Shown here: positions 1 to 6,016 of the stretch, one piece after another
Layout: each line of letters starts with the position of its first letter
Position numbering within the stretch: the first letter of the stretch is position 1
Program-made: the position numbers and the translations under genes
Origin: Gammaproteobacteria bacterium
Lineage (GTDB): Bacteria > Pseudomonadota > Gammaproteobacteria > Chromatiales > Chromatiaceae
NCBI GenBank assembly: GCA_030621975.1
Contig: JAUXGQ010000126.1
Span: 1 to 6,016 of the forward strand
Direction: 5' to 3'
DNA length: 6,016 nt
The notes under the pieces: model-generated
The model's input: only the letters and a program-made list of their open reading frames with translations
What the model was told of the DNA's origin: nothing
Databases searched by the model: none

Positions 1-1061
1 CCGCGCGACTTGTTCAGCAGATCCAGGATGTTCAATCCGGCCTCCGCCAGATCGGTGGAGATCTGGCCCACCATGTTGGGTACGTTGGAGTTCACCACGG
101 CGATGCGAAATCCACCGTTGCGCTGCAGGTTGATCTCGGGAAAGTTGACCGAATTGGTCACGTTGCCGTCTTCGAGATAATCCCTGATCTGATCGGCCAC
201 CATAATGGCACAATTCTGTTCCGCCTCGCCGGTGGACGCACCGATATGCGGCAAGGCGATCACCCGCGGATGCGCTTTGAGCAGATTGTTGGGAAAATCG
301 CAGATATAGGCGTAGGTGTGTCCCGCGTCCAGGGAGGCACACAGGGCGTCATCGTCGACGATGCCGTTGCGCGCGAAATTAAGCAATACTGACCCGCTCG
401 GCATCAGCTTCAGGCGGGTCGCATTGATCATATTCTTAGTATCGTCGGTCAGCGGGACGTGAAAGCTGACGAAATCCGACCTCGACAGCAGATCGTCTGC
501 GCTGAGCGCCTGCTCCACCCCGGATTCCAGCTGCCAGGCCCGCTGCACGGTAATGGTCGGATCATAACCGATCACCTTCATCCCCAACGCCCTGGCCGCG
601 TTGGCGACCCGAACGCCGATGGCTCCGAGACCGATTACCCCCAGGGTACGACCCGGCAGTTCAAAGCCCACAAACTGCTTCTTGCCCTTTTCGACCTGTT
701 TGTGAATCTCCGGGTCATCACCCTGCAATCCCTTGGCAAATGCCCATGCCTGACCGATATTACGCGCCGCCATCAGCATGCCGGCCACCACCAGTTCCTT
801 GACGGCGTTGGCATTGGCCCCGGGGGCATTGAAGACCGGTATCCCCGACTCGCTGGCTCGGGTCACCGGAATATTGTTGACGCCCGCCCCGGCACGGCCG
901 ATGGCCTTGACGCTGGAGGGAATCTCCATGTCGTGCATGTTGAAGGAACGCAGGAGAATGGCGTCCGGATGGGCTATCTCGGATGCCACTTCGTAGTTGT
1001 CGCGGGGCAACCGGTCCAGGCCGGCCACCGAGATGTTGTTCAGTGTCTGGATCTTGTACAT
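1..1061 (-). CDS. serA: D-3-phosphoglycerate dehydrogenase, ACT-containing short form (partial, 3' end outside window)
   Basis: Oxidises 3-phosphoglycerate to 3-phosphohydroxypyruvate with NAD, the first step of serine synthesis in the cytoplasm. I translated 353 residues from the ATG at 1061-1059; the frame is still open at base 1. The N-terminal substrate-binding part contains GRAGAGVNNIPV (residues 56-66) and NAPGANANAVKEL (78-90). The Rossmann fold has GLGAIG (144-149) for NAD, followed by D167. The catalytic Arg is R231 (NFARNG) and the catalytic His is H272 (PHIGAST). From about residue 317 an ACT-like regulatory domain begins (GGFRIAVVNSNVPNMVGQI). Short ACT-type enzymes run to roughly 390 residues, so about 35-40 are missing. 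The start is fixed by an in-frame TAA three codons upstream and by the family-typical MYKIQTLNNIS opening; the ribosome binding site is weak. It follows serC after 55 bases in the same direction, which fits a shared serine operon. The usual active-site Glu is not seen (see findings). The identification is firm; allosteric control by serine is inferred only from the ACT domain. Confidence 0.96.
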   Translation of the reverse strand, partial: MYKIQTLNNISVAGLDRLPRDNYEVASEIAHPDAILLRSFNMHDMEIPSSVKAIGRAGAGVNNIPVTRASESGIPVFNAPGANANAVKELVVAGMLMAARNIGQAWAFAKGLQGDDPEIHKQVEKGKKQFVGFELPGRTLGVIGLGAIGVRVANAARALGMKVIGYDPTITVQRAWQLESGVEQALSADDLLSRSDFVSFHVPLTDDTKNMINATRLKLMPSGSVLLNFARNGIVDDDALCASLDAGHTYAYICDFPNNLLKAHPRVIALPHIGASTGEAEQNCAIMVADQIRDYLEDGNVTNSVNFPEINLQRNGGFRIAVVNSNVPNMVGQISTDLAEAGLNILDLLNKSR

Positions 1062-1116
1062 GTTCTTTAGTTAGCGCCCCTGTGGTTGCTGGTTTTCCTG
1101 TTCGGATCTAGGTGGG
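1062..1116 (-). other. serC-serA spacer
   Basis: Fifty-five bases between the serC TAG stop and the serA ATG. I see no hairpin followed by a T-run and no convincing promoter, so read-through from serC to serA is likely. The only purine-rich stretch close to the serA start is AAAGAA, directly in front of the ATG. A better-looking AGGGG lies about 15 bases upstream, further than usual. SerA translation may therefore start inefficiently. Confidence 0.5.
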
Positions 1117-2199
1117 CTAGCCGTGCCGCCGCTCGAAATCCGCCATGAATTCGATCAGCGCGGTTACCCCCTCCTCCGGCATGGCGTTATAGATACTTGC
1201 GCGCATCCCGCCCACCGAGCGGTGACCTTTCAACGTCAACAGCCCCGTTGCCCCGGCCTGTTTCAGAAAATCGGCATCCAGGTTCGAATCGGCTAGCGTA
1301 AAGGGAACGTTCATCCATGACCGACAATCCCTGGCTACCGGGTTACTGTAGAAGCTGGACTGGTCGATGGCCGCGTACAGTGCGCCCGCCTTTTCCTTAT
1401 TGCGCTGCGCCATCGCCTCCAGGCCACCGGTGCGCTTGAGCCACTTGAACACCAGACCCGCCACGTACCAGGCATAGGTTGGCGGCGTGTTGTACATGGA
1501 GCCGCTGTCGGCATGGGTGCCGTAGTTGAACATGGCAGGGGTTCCCGCGACGGGTTCGCCTATCAGGTCCTCGCGCACGATCACGACGGTAAGTCCGGCC
1601 GGTCCGATGTTTTTCTGGGCACCGGCGTAGATGACGCCAAACTTCGAGACGTCGATCGGCCGCGAGAGAATGGTGGACGACATGTCCGCGACCAGCGGCG
1701 CATCTCCGGATTCCGGGATCAACGGGAACTCCACCCCCTGGATGGTTTCATTCGGGGTGTAGTGCAGATAGGCCGCATCCTGATTGAGATTCCAGGAGTC
1801 CTGCGGCGGCACGTTGGTGAACTTGTCGGCTTCCGAACTGGCTGCAAGGTTCACTTCGCAGAACCGCTTGGCTTCAGCGATGGCCTTCTTGGACCAGGAA
1901 CCGGTGTTGACGTAATCCGCCGTCTTCTTTCCGCGCAGCAGGTTCATGGGCACCATGGCGAACTGGCTCGAGGCCCCGCCCTGGACAAACAGCACCTTAT
2001 AGTTGCCGGGAATGGCCATCAGTTCCCGCAGGTCGGCCTCCGCCTGCTGTGCGATGGAGGAGAATTGCTTGCCGCGATGGCTCATCTCCATTACCGACAT
2101 CCCGCTGCCCTGCCAGTCGAGCATCTCCTCCCGGGCCTGCTGCAATACCTCTTCCGGCAGAACCGCCGGTCCTGCGCTGAAATTAAATGCGCGTGTCAT
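1117..2199 (-). CDS. serC: Phosphoserine aminotransferase
   Basis: PLP-dependent aminotransferase that converts 3-phosphohydroxypyruvate and glutamate to phosphoserine and 2-oxoglutarate, the second step of serine synthesis. In many bacteria it also serves pyridoxal phosphate synthesis. The 360-residue length is the normal family length (about 360). Visible motifs are FNFSAGP at residues 5-11, the phosphate-binding GGASSQF at 74-80, the PLP Schiff-base lysine K196 in GAQKNIGPAG (193-202), and the C-terminal GHRSVGGMRASIYNAM at 325-340. The ATG at 2199-2197 is supported by a GGAG sequence eight bases upstream. It starts 23 bases after the gyrA stop and is followed by serA, whose product makes the SerC substrate, so the two serine genes are adjacent. 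No truncation, frameshift or missing key residue was seen. Confidence 0.98.
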   Translation of the reverse strand: MTRAFNFSAGPAVLPEEVLQQAREEMLDWQGSGMSVMEMSHRGKQFSSIAQQAEADLRELMAIPGNYKVLFVQGGASSQFAMVPMNLLRGKKTADYVNTGSWSKKAIAEAKRFCEVNLAASSEADKFTNVPPQDSWNLNQDAAYLHYTPNETIQGVEFPLIPESGDAPLVADMSSTILSRPIDVSKFGVIYAGAQKNIGPAGLTVVIVREDLIGEPVAGTPAMFNYGTHADSGSMYNTPPTYAWYVAGLVFKWLKRTGGLEAMAQRNKEKAGALYAAIDQSSFYSNPVARDCRSWMNVPFTLADSNLDADFLKQAGATGLLTLKGHRSVGGMRASIYNAMPEEGVTALIEFMADFERRHG

Positions 2200-2207
2200 A
2201 TTATTAT

Positions 2208-2211
2208 CTCC
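2208..2211 (-). promoter_or_regulatory. serC ribosome binding site
   Basis: GGAG on the minus strand, eight bases from the serC ATG, inside the 23-base gyrA-serC spacer. It is the clearest Shine-Dalgarno sequence in the window and fixes the serC start. The spacer is too short for a full independent promoter or terminator, so serC is probably read from the gyrA transcript or from a promoter inside the end of gyrA. Confidence 0.8.
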
Positions 2212-2222
2212 GCTAATGTAGG

Positions 2223-4790
2223 TTATTCTTCCCCCGAGTCTCCATCCAATACCGATTCGTCGTCATCCAGATTTTCGATGCGATCGATACCGATGAGTTT
2301 TTCGCCCTTGCTCAGTCGAATCAGCGTGACCCCCTGGGTATTGCGGCCCAGGATCGAAACCCCTTCCACCAGTGTCCGGACCAGCGTACCGCCGTCGGTG
2401 ATCAGCATGATCTCGTCATTTTCATCCACCTGAACCGCACCGACCACCCTGCCGTTACGGGTACTGGCCTGGATGGAGATGACACCAAGCCCCCCGCGAC
2501 CATGTACCGGATATTCCTCGGTTTTCGTGCGCTTGCCATAACCGTTTTCCGTTACCGTCAGGATCGAGCCGGGACCGGCTATGATCAGCGATATAACCCG
2601 CTGCCCTTTGCCCAGCCGAATGCCGCGCACGCCACAGGCGGTGCGTCCCATGGAACGTACTTCGCTTTCCCGAAAACGCACCACCTTGCCGGCGCTGGTA
2701 AACAACATCGCATCCTGTCGTCCATCGGTGACGTCGACACCGATCAGTTGGTCGTCCTCGCGCAGATCAACGGCGATGATGCCGCTGGTGCGCGGCCGCG
2801 AAAACGCCGTCAGCGGCGTCTTTTTGACCGTACCCGAACTGGTCGCCATGAAGACGAAACGGTCTTCCGCGTACCCCCGGGTCGGAAGCACCGCGTTGAT
2901 ACGCTCACCAGCCTCCAGTGGCAACAGGTTTACGAAGGGTTTTCCCCGCGCATTACGACTGGAGAGCGGCAGTTCGTACACCTTGAGCCAGTACAGGCGC
3001 CCACGGCTGGAGAAACACAAGATCGTGTCGTGGGTGTTGGCCACGAACAGCTTGTCAATGAAATCCTCTTCTTTGAAGGTGGTCGCCGACTTGCCCCTGC
3101 CCCCACGCCGCTGAGCCTGGTAAACGTCCAGGGGTTGCGCCTTGACGTAACCGGCATGGGACAGGGTGACGACCACATCCTCTTCCGTAATCAGGTCTTC
3201 CAGGGTCAGATCGAGCCGATCTCTCAGGATCTCGGTACGCCGCTCGTCACCGAACTGATCCTGGATCTCTTCGAGCTCATCTCTGATCACCTTCATTAAA
3301 CGGTCTGGGCTGGACAGTATTTCGAGAAGCTTCTCAATTAACTCGAGTATTTCCTTGTACTCATTGAATATTTTTTCCTTTTCCAGGCCGGTCAGCTTTT
3401 GCAGGCGCAGGTCCAGAATCGCCTGCGCCTGGGTCTCAGTGAGGCGATATCCCTGCTCCGTGAGGCCAAATTCTGGCGCCAGGTCTTCCGGCTTCGAGGC
3501 CTCGGCACCGGCTCGTTCCAGCATGGCTTCAACGGTACCCGAAGACCAGGCGCGGGCAACCAGTTCCCGTTTGGCCATTGCGGGGCTGGGCGATGCCTTT
3601 ATGAGGGCAATCACTTCGTCGATATTGGCCAGTGCAACCGCAAGACCTTCCAGGAGATGCGCCCGCTCCCGGGCCTTGCGCAGCTGGTACAGGGTCCGGC
3701 GGGTAACGACCTCGCGTCGGTGACGAATGAAATACTGCAGTAACTGCTTGAGGTTCAGCAGCCGCGGCTGACCGTCCACCAGCGCAACCATGTTGATTCC
3801 AAACACGGTTTGCATCTGCGTATGCTGGTAGAGGTTGTTCAGGACCACCTCGGGCACCTCGCCCCGGCGCAGTTCGATCACGACGCGCATACCGTCCTTG
3901 TCGGATTCGTCACGCATTTCGGAGATGCCGTCGATACGCTTATCCTTGACCAGTTCCGCAATCTTTTCCAGCATCCGTGCCTTGTTTACCTGATACGGAA
4001 GCTCGGTGACGATGATTCGCTGCCGGCCCGCCTGCTCATAGTCTTCGATCTCGGCCCGCGCGCGCAGGTAAATGCGGCCGCGTCCGGTGCGATACGCCTC
4101 ACCGATGCCCCGTGAACCGTTAATCAATCCGGCAGTCGGGAAATCCGGCCCAGGCACATGCCGCATGAGGTCATCGGAGCTGATCGCCGGGTCCTCGATG
4201 CAGGCGATACAGGCATTGATGACCTCGGTCAGATTGTGGGGCGGTATGTTGGTCGCCATGCCCACGGCGATACCCGCCGAACCGTTGACCAGCAGGTTCG
4301 GGATACGGGCCGGCAGGACCACGGGTTCCTGTTCGGACCCATCGTAGTTGGGGGTAAAATCAACGGTTTCCTTATCCAGATCGTCCAACATGCTGTGGGC
4401 GATCTTGGCCATGCGTACCTCTGTGTAACGCATGGCCGCCGGCGCATCACCATCGACGGACCCGAAATTCCCCTGCCCATCGACCAGCATGTAGCGCAGG
4501 GAAAAGGGCTGCGCCATCCGCACGATGGTATCGTACACCGCGGTATCCCCATGGGGGTGGTACTTACCGATCACGTCACCCACGACGCGGGCGGACTTCT
4601 TGTACGGCTTGTTCCAGTCGTTGCCCAACACGCTCATGGCATAGAGGACGCGGCGATGGACCGGTTTGAGTCCGTCGCGCACGTCTGGCAGCGCCCGCCC
4701 GACTATCACGCTCATGGCGTAGTCGAGATAGGACTGCTGCATCTCGTCTTCGAGATTGACTGGGAGGACTTCTTTAGCGAATTCGGTCAT
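2223..4790 (-). CDS. gyrA: DNA gyrase subunit A
   Basis: Breakage-reunion subunit of the GyrA2GyrB2 type II topoisomerase, which introduces negative supercoils using ATP. The protein has 855 residues, close to the 875 of E. coli. Numbering coincides with E. coli through the catalytic domain: quinolone-resistance region about 67-106 with T83 and D87, catalytic Y122 preceded by R121 (AAMRYTE), and DNA-bending I174 in SAGIAVGMAT. The tower and coiled-coil arm follow to about residue 500. The C-terminal beta-pinwheel wrapping domain starts near 535 and carries the GyrA box QRRGGRG at 560-566, which marks gyrase rather than topoisomerase IV. The end is acidic (LDDDESVLDGDSGEE), as in other gammaproteobacterial GyrA. 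The start is placed at the ATG at 4790-4788 because MTEFAKEVLPVN is the conserved opening. An in-frame GTG at 4823-4821 would add 11 basic, unconserved residues. Neither start has a strong ribosome binding site. Transcription appears to continue into serC. Confidence 0.99.
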   Translation of the reverse strand: MTEFAKEVLPVNLEDEMQQSYLDYAMSVIVGRALPDVRDGLKPVHRRVLYAMSVLGNDWNKPYKKSARVVGDVIGKYHPHGDTAVYDTIVRMAQPFSLRYMLVDGQGNFGSVDGDAPAAMRYTEVRMAKIAHSMLDDLDKETVDFTPNYDGSEQEPVVLPARIPNLLVNGSAGIAVGMATNIPPHNLTEVINACIACIEDPAISSDDLMRHVPGPDFPTAGLINGSRGIGEAYRTGRGRIYLRARAEIEDYEQAGRQRIIVTELPYQVNKARMLEKIAELVKDKRIDGISEMRDESDKDGMRVVIELRRGEVPEVVLNNLYQHTQMQTVFGINMVALVDGQPRLLNLKQLLQYFIRHRREVVTRRTLYQLRKARERAHLLEGLAVALANIDEVIALIKASPSPAMAKRELVARAWSSGTVEAMLERAGAEASKPEDLAPEFGLTEQGYRLTETQAQAILDLRLQKLTGLEKEKIFNEYKEILELIEKLLEILSSPDRLMKVIRDELEEIQDQFGDERRTEILRDRLDLTLEDLITEEDVVVTLSHAGYVKAQPLDVYQAQRRGGRGKSATTFKEEDFIDKLFVANTHDTILCFSSRGRLYWLKVYELPLSSRNARGKPFVNLLPLEAGERINAVLPTRGYAEDRFVFMATSSGTVKKTPLTAFSRPRTSGIIAVDLREDDQLIGVDVTDGRQDAMLFTSAGKVVRFRESEVRSMGRTACGVRGIRLGKGQRVISLIIAGPGSILTVTENGYGKRTKTEEYPVHGRGGLGVISIQASTRNGRVVGAVQVDENDEIMLITDGGTLVRTLVEGVSILGRNTQGVTLIRLSKGEKLIGIDRIENLDDDESVLDGDSGEE

Positions 4791-4885
4791 ACGGTCGGTA
4801 CTTTTTTTCCGGCGATGGCCCACCCTGACGCACCGTTTTGAACGGCGTTAGGGCAACCCAGTCTGGTGAACGTTAAAAACGAGAG

Positions 4886-4891
4886 ATTGTA
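4886..4891 (-). promoter_or_regulatory. Possible gyrA promoter -10 element
   Basis: TACAAT on the minus strand, about 95 bases before the gyrA ATG, five of six matches to the sigma-70 -10 consensus. No good -35 box is found 16-18 bases upstream. That position falls in the left arm of the CCACGGAAA palindrome and reads ACGGAA or a near variant. Transcription would start near 4878 and give a leader of roughly 88 bases. The assignment rests on one hexamer and its position, so it is tentative. Confidence 0.35.
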
Positions 4892-4897
4892 CCATAG

Positions 4898-4974
4898 ATT
4901 CCATGTGCTTCCGTGGATTCCGTGGCCAAAAAAAGCATAAGAACTGGCCACGGAAACCACGGAAACCACGGAAA
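4898..4974. repeat. Palindromic CCACGGAAA repeat element
   Basis: Three perfect tandem copies of the 9-base unit CCACGGAAA (4948-4956, 4957-4965, 4966-4974) face three inverted copies: two near-perfect (4908-4916, 4917-4925) and one degenerate (4898-4907). The inner arms 4909-4928 and 4945-4964 pair over 20 bases with one mismatch around a 16-base A-rich loop, so RNA or single-stranded DNA could form a strong hairpin. No T-run follows on either strand, so it is a poor intrinsic terminator. Similar CACGGAA-type repeats are, to my knowledge, scattered through many environmental bacterial genomes without a settled function. Confidence 0.8.
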
Positions 4975-5062
4975 TAATTTAAGGGGGGTATTCCGGTCGC
5001 TGGCCCAAACACCACACCTGCTCGGAATGCCAATGTTGCGCAAGCATTTTAAGCGGGCTAGT

Positions 5063-5206
5063 TAGTGTCCATCCAGAAAAAATGACTCTCGCCAAGACGC
5101 AAAGATCGCAAAGTTATAACCCATTGTCGTAAAGCCAGATTATATTTCGTTCTTGGCGTCTTTGCGCCTTTGCGAGAGAAATATTGACGTTTGTGGACGG
5201 AAACTA
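5063..5206. mobile_element. MITE-like palindromic element with CGCAAAG core
   Basis: A 144-base imperfect palindrome. The terminal inverted repeats, 5063-5079 and 5190-5206, match at 14 of 17 positions (TAGTGTCCATCCAGAAA against TAGTTTCCGTCCACAAA). A second, inner inverted repeat pairs 5086-5113 with 5152-5178 and is rich in CGCAAAG units. The centre is A/T-rich. It encodes no protein, so any movement would need a transposase supplied in trans. It ends seven bases before the mtnA stop codon on the downstream side. Related CGCAAAGGCGCAAAG repeats are, to my knowledge, common in environmental proteobacteria. I see no clear target-site duplication, so calling it mobile is inference; it could also be a REP-type repeat. 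Confidence 0.6.
5077..5178 (-). terminator. Possible mtnA terminator formed by the palindromic element
   Basis: Read on the minus strand, the inner inverted repeat (5178-5152 with 5113-5086) can form a long imperfect stem that closes with CTCTCGC/GCGAGAG. The sequence TCA and then six Ts (5082-5077) follow. This is the arrangement of an intrinsic terminator, and it lies 36 bases beyond the mtnA stop. The loop is long (38 bases) and the stem has several mismatches, so efficiency is uncertain. Confidence 0.4.
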
Positions 5207-5213
5207 TTTACCC

Positions 5214-6016
5214 TCAAACCTGGCCTGGGCGCGATTCGGCAGCCATCATTTCCGCAATTTTGCTTGCGTCCGGGGCGTGGACGACCCCTCGTTCGGTTAC
5301 TATGACGTCCACCATCGAGGCCGGTGTCACATCGAATACCGGATTCCAGACAGCCGCCCCCGGCGCCCCTACGGACACGCCCCCGCAGGACATCAACTCG
5401 GAAGACCCTCTGACCTCGATCGGTATCTCCGCGCCCGAGGCAAGCGACATATCGACGGTCGAGGCGGGCGCCACCACCATCACCCTGACACCATGATGCC
5501 GGGCCACCGTGGCCAGACTGTAGGTACCGATCTTGTTGGCCACATCGCCATTGGCAGCAATCCGGTCCGAACCGACAATCACCCAGTCTATCCCCCCCTG
5601 AGCCATGCGGCTGGCCGCGGCGCCATCCGCGAGCAGGGTGACCGGAATCCCGGACCGCAACAGTTCCCAGGCGGTGAGACGCGAACCCTGGAGCCAGGGC
5701 CGGGTTTCGTCGGCGTACACCTGCGCGATCTTGCCGGCGGCAAACGCGCTGCGAATCACCCCGAGGGCGGTGCCATAGCCGCCGGTGGCCAGCGCCCCTG
5801 CATTGCAGTGGGTAATAACGGTCGCGGGACCCTCGATCAGGTCAGCGCCCAGCCCTCCCATACGCCGGTTCGCCTCTATGTCTTCCCGGTGGATCGCTTG
5901 TGCCTCGTCCAGAAGTCGCTGTTCCGGGTCCTCGTCGCCGGATTCACCGAACAGGCCACGCATGCGATCCAAAGCCCAGAAAAGGTTTGCCGCGGTCGGT
6001 CGGGAGTCCGCCAGCC
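5214..6016 (-). CDS. mtnA: S-methyl-5-thioribose-1-phosphate isomerase (partial, 5' end outside window)
   Basis: Isomerises methylthioribose 1-phosphate to methylthioribulose 1-phosphate in the methionine salvage pathway, which recycles the methylthioadenosine left by polyamine synthesis and related reactions. The window shows 266 residues and the TGA stop; the frame is open through base 6016. The first visible part has the family signature SRPTAANLFWALDRM. THCNAGALATGGYGTAL carries the catalytic Cys (codon 5807-5805), and GSDRIAANGDVANKIGTY carries the catalytic Asp (codon 5567-5565). These two residues are 80 apart, the same spacing as C160 and D240 of the B. subtilis enzyme, which suggests about 90 N-terminal residues are missing. 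The Cys and the full active-site motifs argue against the related eIF2B or ribose-1,5-bisphosphate isomerase proteins. It is co-directional with gyrA but separated from it by 423 bases and a possible terminator, so it is probably a separate transcript. Confidence 0.96.
   Translation of the reverse strand, partial: LADSRPTAANLFWALDRMRGLFGESGDEDPEQRLLDEAQAIHREDIEANRRMGGLGADLIEGPATVITHCNAGALATGGYGTALGVIRSAFAAGKIAQVYADETRPWLQGSRLTAWELLRSGIPVTLLADGAAASRMAQGGIDWVIVGSDRIAANGDVANKIGTYSLATVARHHGVRVMVVAPASTVDMSLASGAEIPIEVRGSSELMSCGGVSVGAPGAAVWNPVFDVTPASMVDVIVTERGVVHAPDASKIAEMMAAESRPGQV

Larger units (their letters stand above)
4791..5213. other. 423-base non-coding gap between mtnA and gyrA
   Basis: No convincing gene is present on either strand. 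From the mtnA end the gap holds a MITE-like palindrome (5063-5206), an 80-base stretch with a small possible stem (4987-4995 with 5023-5031, loop 27), a CCACGGAAA repeat palindrome (4898-4974), a probable gyrA -10 element (4886-4891), and the gyrA leader. The leader contains a small CCGTT-TTG-AACGG hairpin near 4833-4845. The open frames crossing the gap have no ribosome binding site or recognisable domain, and they encode the repeats themselves. Confidence 0.8.

Noticed and set aside
459..1070. A 203-codon open frame on the plus strand
   Set aside because: It lies wholly antisense to serA and its translation shows no recognisable motif.
1513..2433. A 306-codon open frame on the plus strand
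   Set aside because: It is antisense to serC and the end of gyrA, which are unmistakable. Its translation has no recognisable domain and it crosses the gyrA-serC junction. High-GC coding DNA commonly produces such open antisense frames.
4790..4823. GTG at 4823-4821 as the gyrA start
   Set aside because: The added residues (MGHRRKKSTDR) do not resemble known GyrA N-termini, while the ATG at 4790 gives exact E. coli numbering for Y122, I174 and the GyrA box.
4158..4841. A 227-codon open frame on the plus strand
   Set aside because: It is antisense to the conserved N-terminal part of gyrA, with no family-like motif and no reason to expect a gene there.
4948..4974. Tandem 9-base repeats as a CRISPR array
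   Set aside because: The units abut with no spacers, are far too short, and have inverted partners nearby; no cas gene is present.
4898..4974. The CCACGGAAA hairpin as an intrinsic terminator
   Set aside because: The stem is strong, but no T-run follows the stem on either strand.
4787..5033. Short minus-strand open frames across the mtnA-gyrA gap
   Set aside because: They translate the CCACGGAAA palindrome into low-complexity peptides (repeats such as FRGFRGFRG), lack ribosome binding sites, and run into gyrA in a different frame.
5191..5496. A 101-codon open frame on the plus strand
   Set aside because: It begins inside the terminal repeat of the palindromic element and then runs antisense to mtnA; its composition is typical of an antisense shadow.

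Overview
The window is an ordinary chromosomal housekeeping segment, with all four genes read from the minus strand. In order of transcription (right to left) they are mtnA (5' end cut by the window edge), gyrA, serC and serA (3' end cut by the other edge). The proteins look gammaproteobacterial. GyrA matches the E. coli numbering residue for residue over its first 570 or so positions, and its start (MTEFAKEVLPVNLEDEM) is typical of that class. From general knowledge, mtnA-gyrA-serC is a conserved order in gammaproteobacteria such as Pseudomonas. A Chromatiales-like (sulfur-oxidiser type) gammaproteobacterium would fit, but this is inference; the window itself holds no taxonomic marker beyond these proteins.

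Layout: 1-1061 is serA (3-phosphoglycerate dehydrogenase, short ACT-containing type, C-terminus missing). A 55-base spacer separates it from serC (phosphoserine aminotransferase, 1117-2199). Then come a 23-base spacer with a good ribosome binding site, gyrA (DNA gyrase subunit A, 2223-4790), a 423-base non-coding gap (4791-5213), and mtnA (methylthioribose-1-phosphate isomerase, 5214-6016, N-terminus missing). SerA and SerC catalyse the first two consecutive steps of serine synthesis from 3-phosphoglycerate and probably share a transcript with gyrA. MtnA belongs to methionine salvage and is set apart by the gap.

The non-coding gap is the only accessory-looking part. It holds two unrelated palindromic repeat elements. 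One, at 5063-5206, is a 144-base MITE-like element that begins seven bases beyond the mtnA stop and has a CGCAAAG-rich core inside 17-base terminal inverted repeats. The other, at 4898-4974, is built from three 9-base CCACGGAAA units facing three inverted copies. A likely gyrA -10 element lies just beside the second repeat. I saw no CRISPR array, RNA gene, complete insertion sequence, defence system or phage gene, and nothing that amounts to an undescribed multi-gene system.
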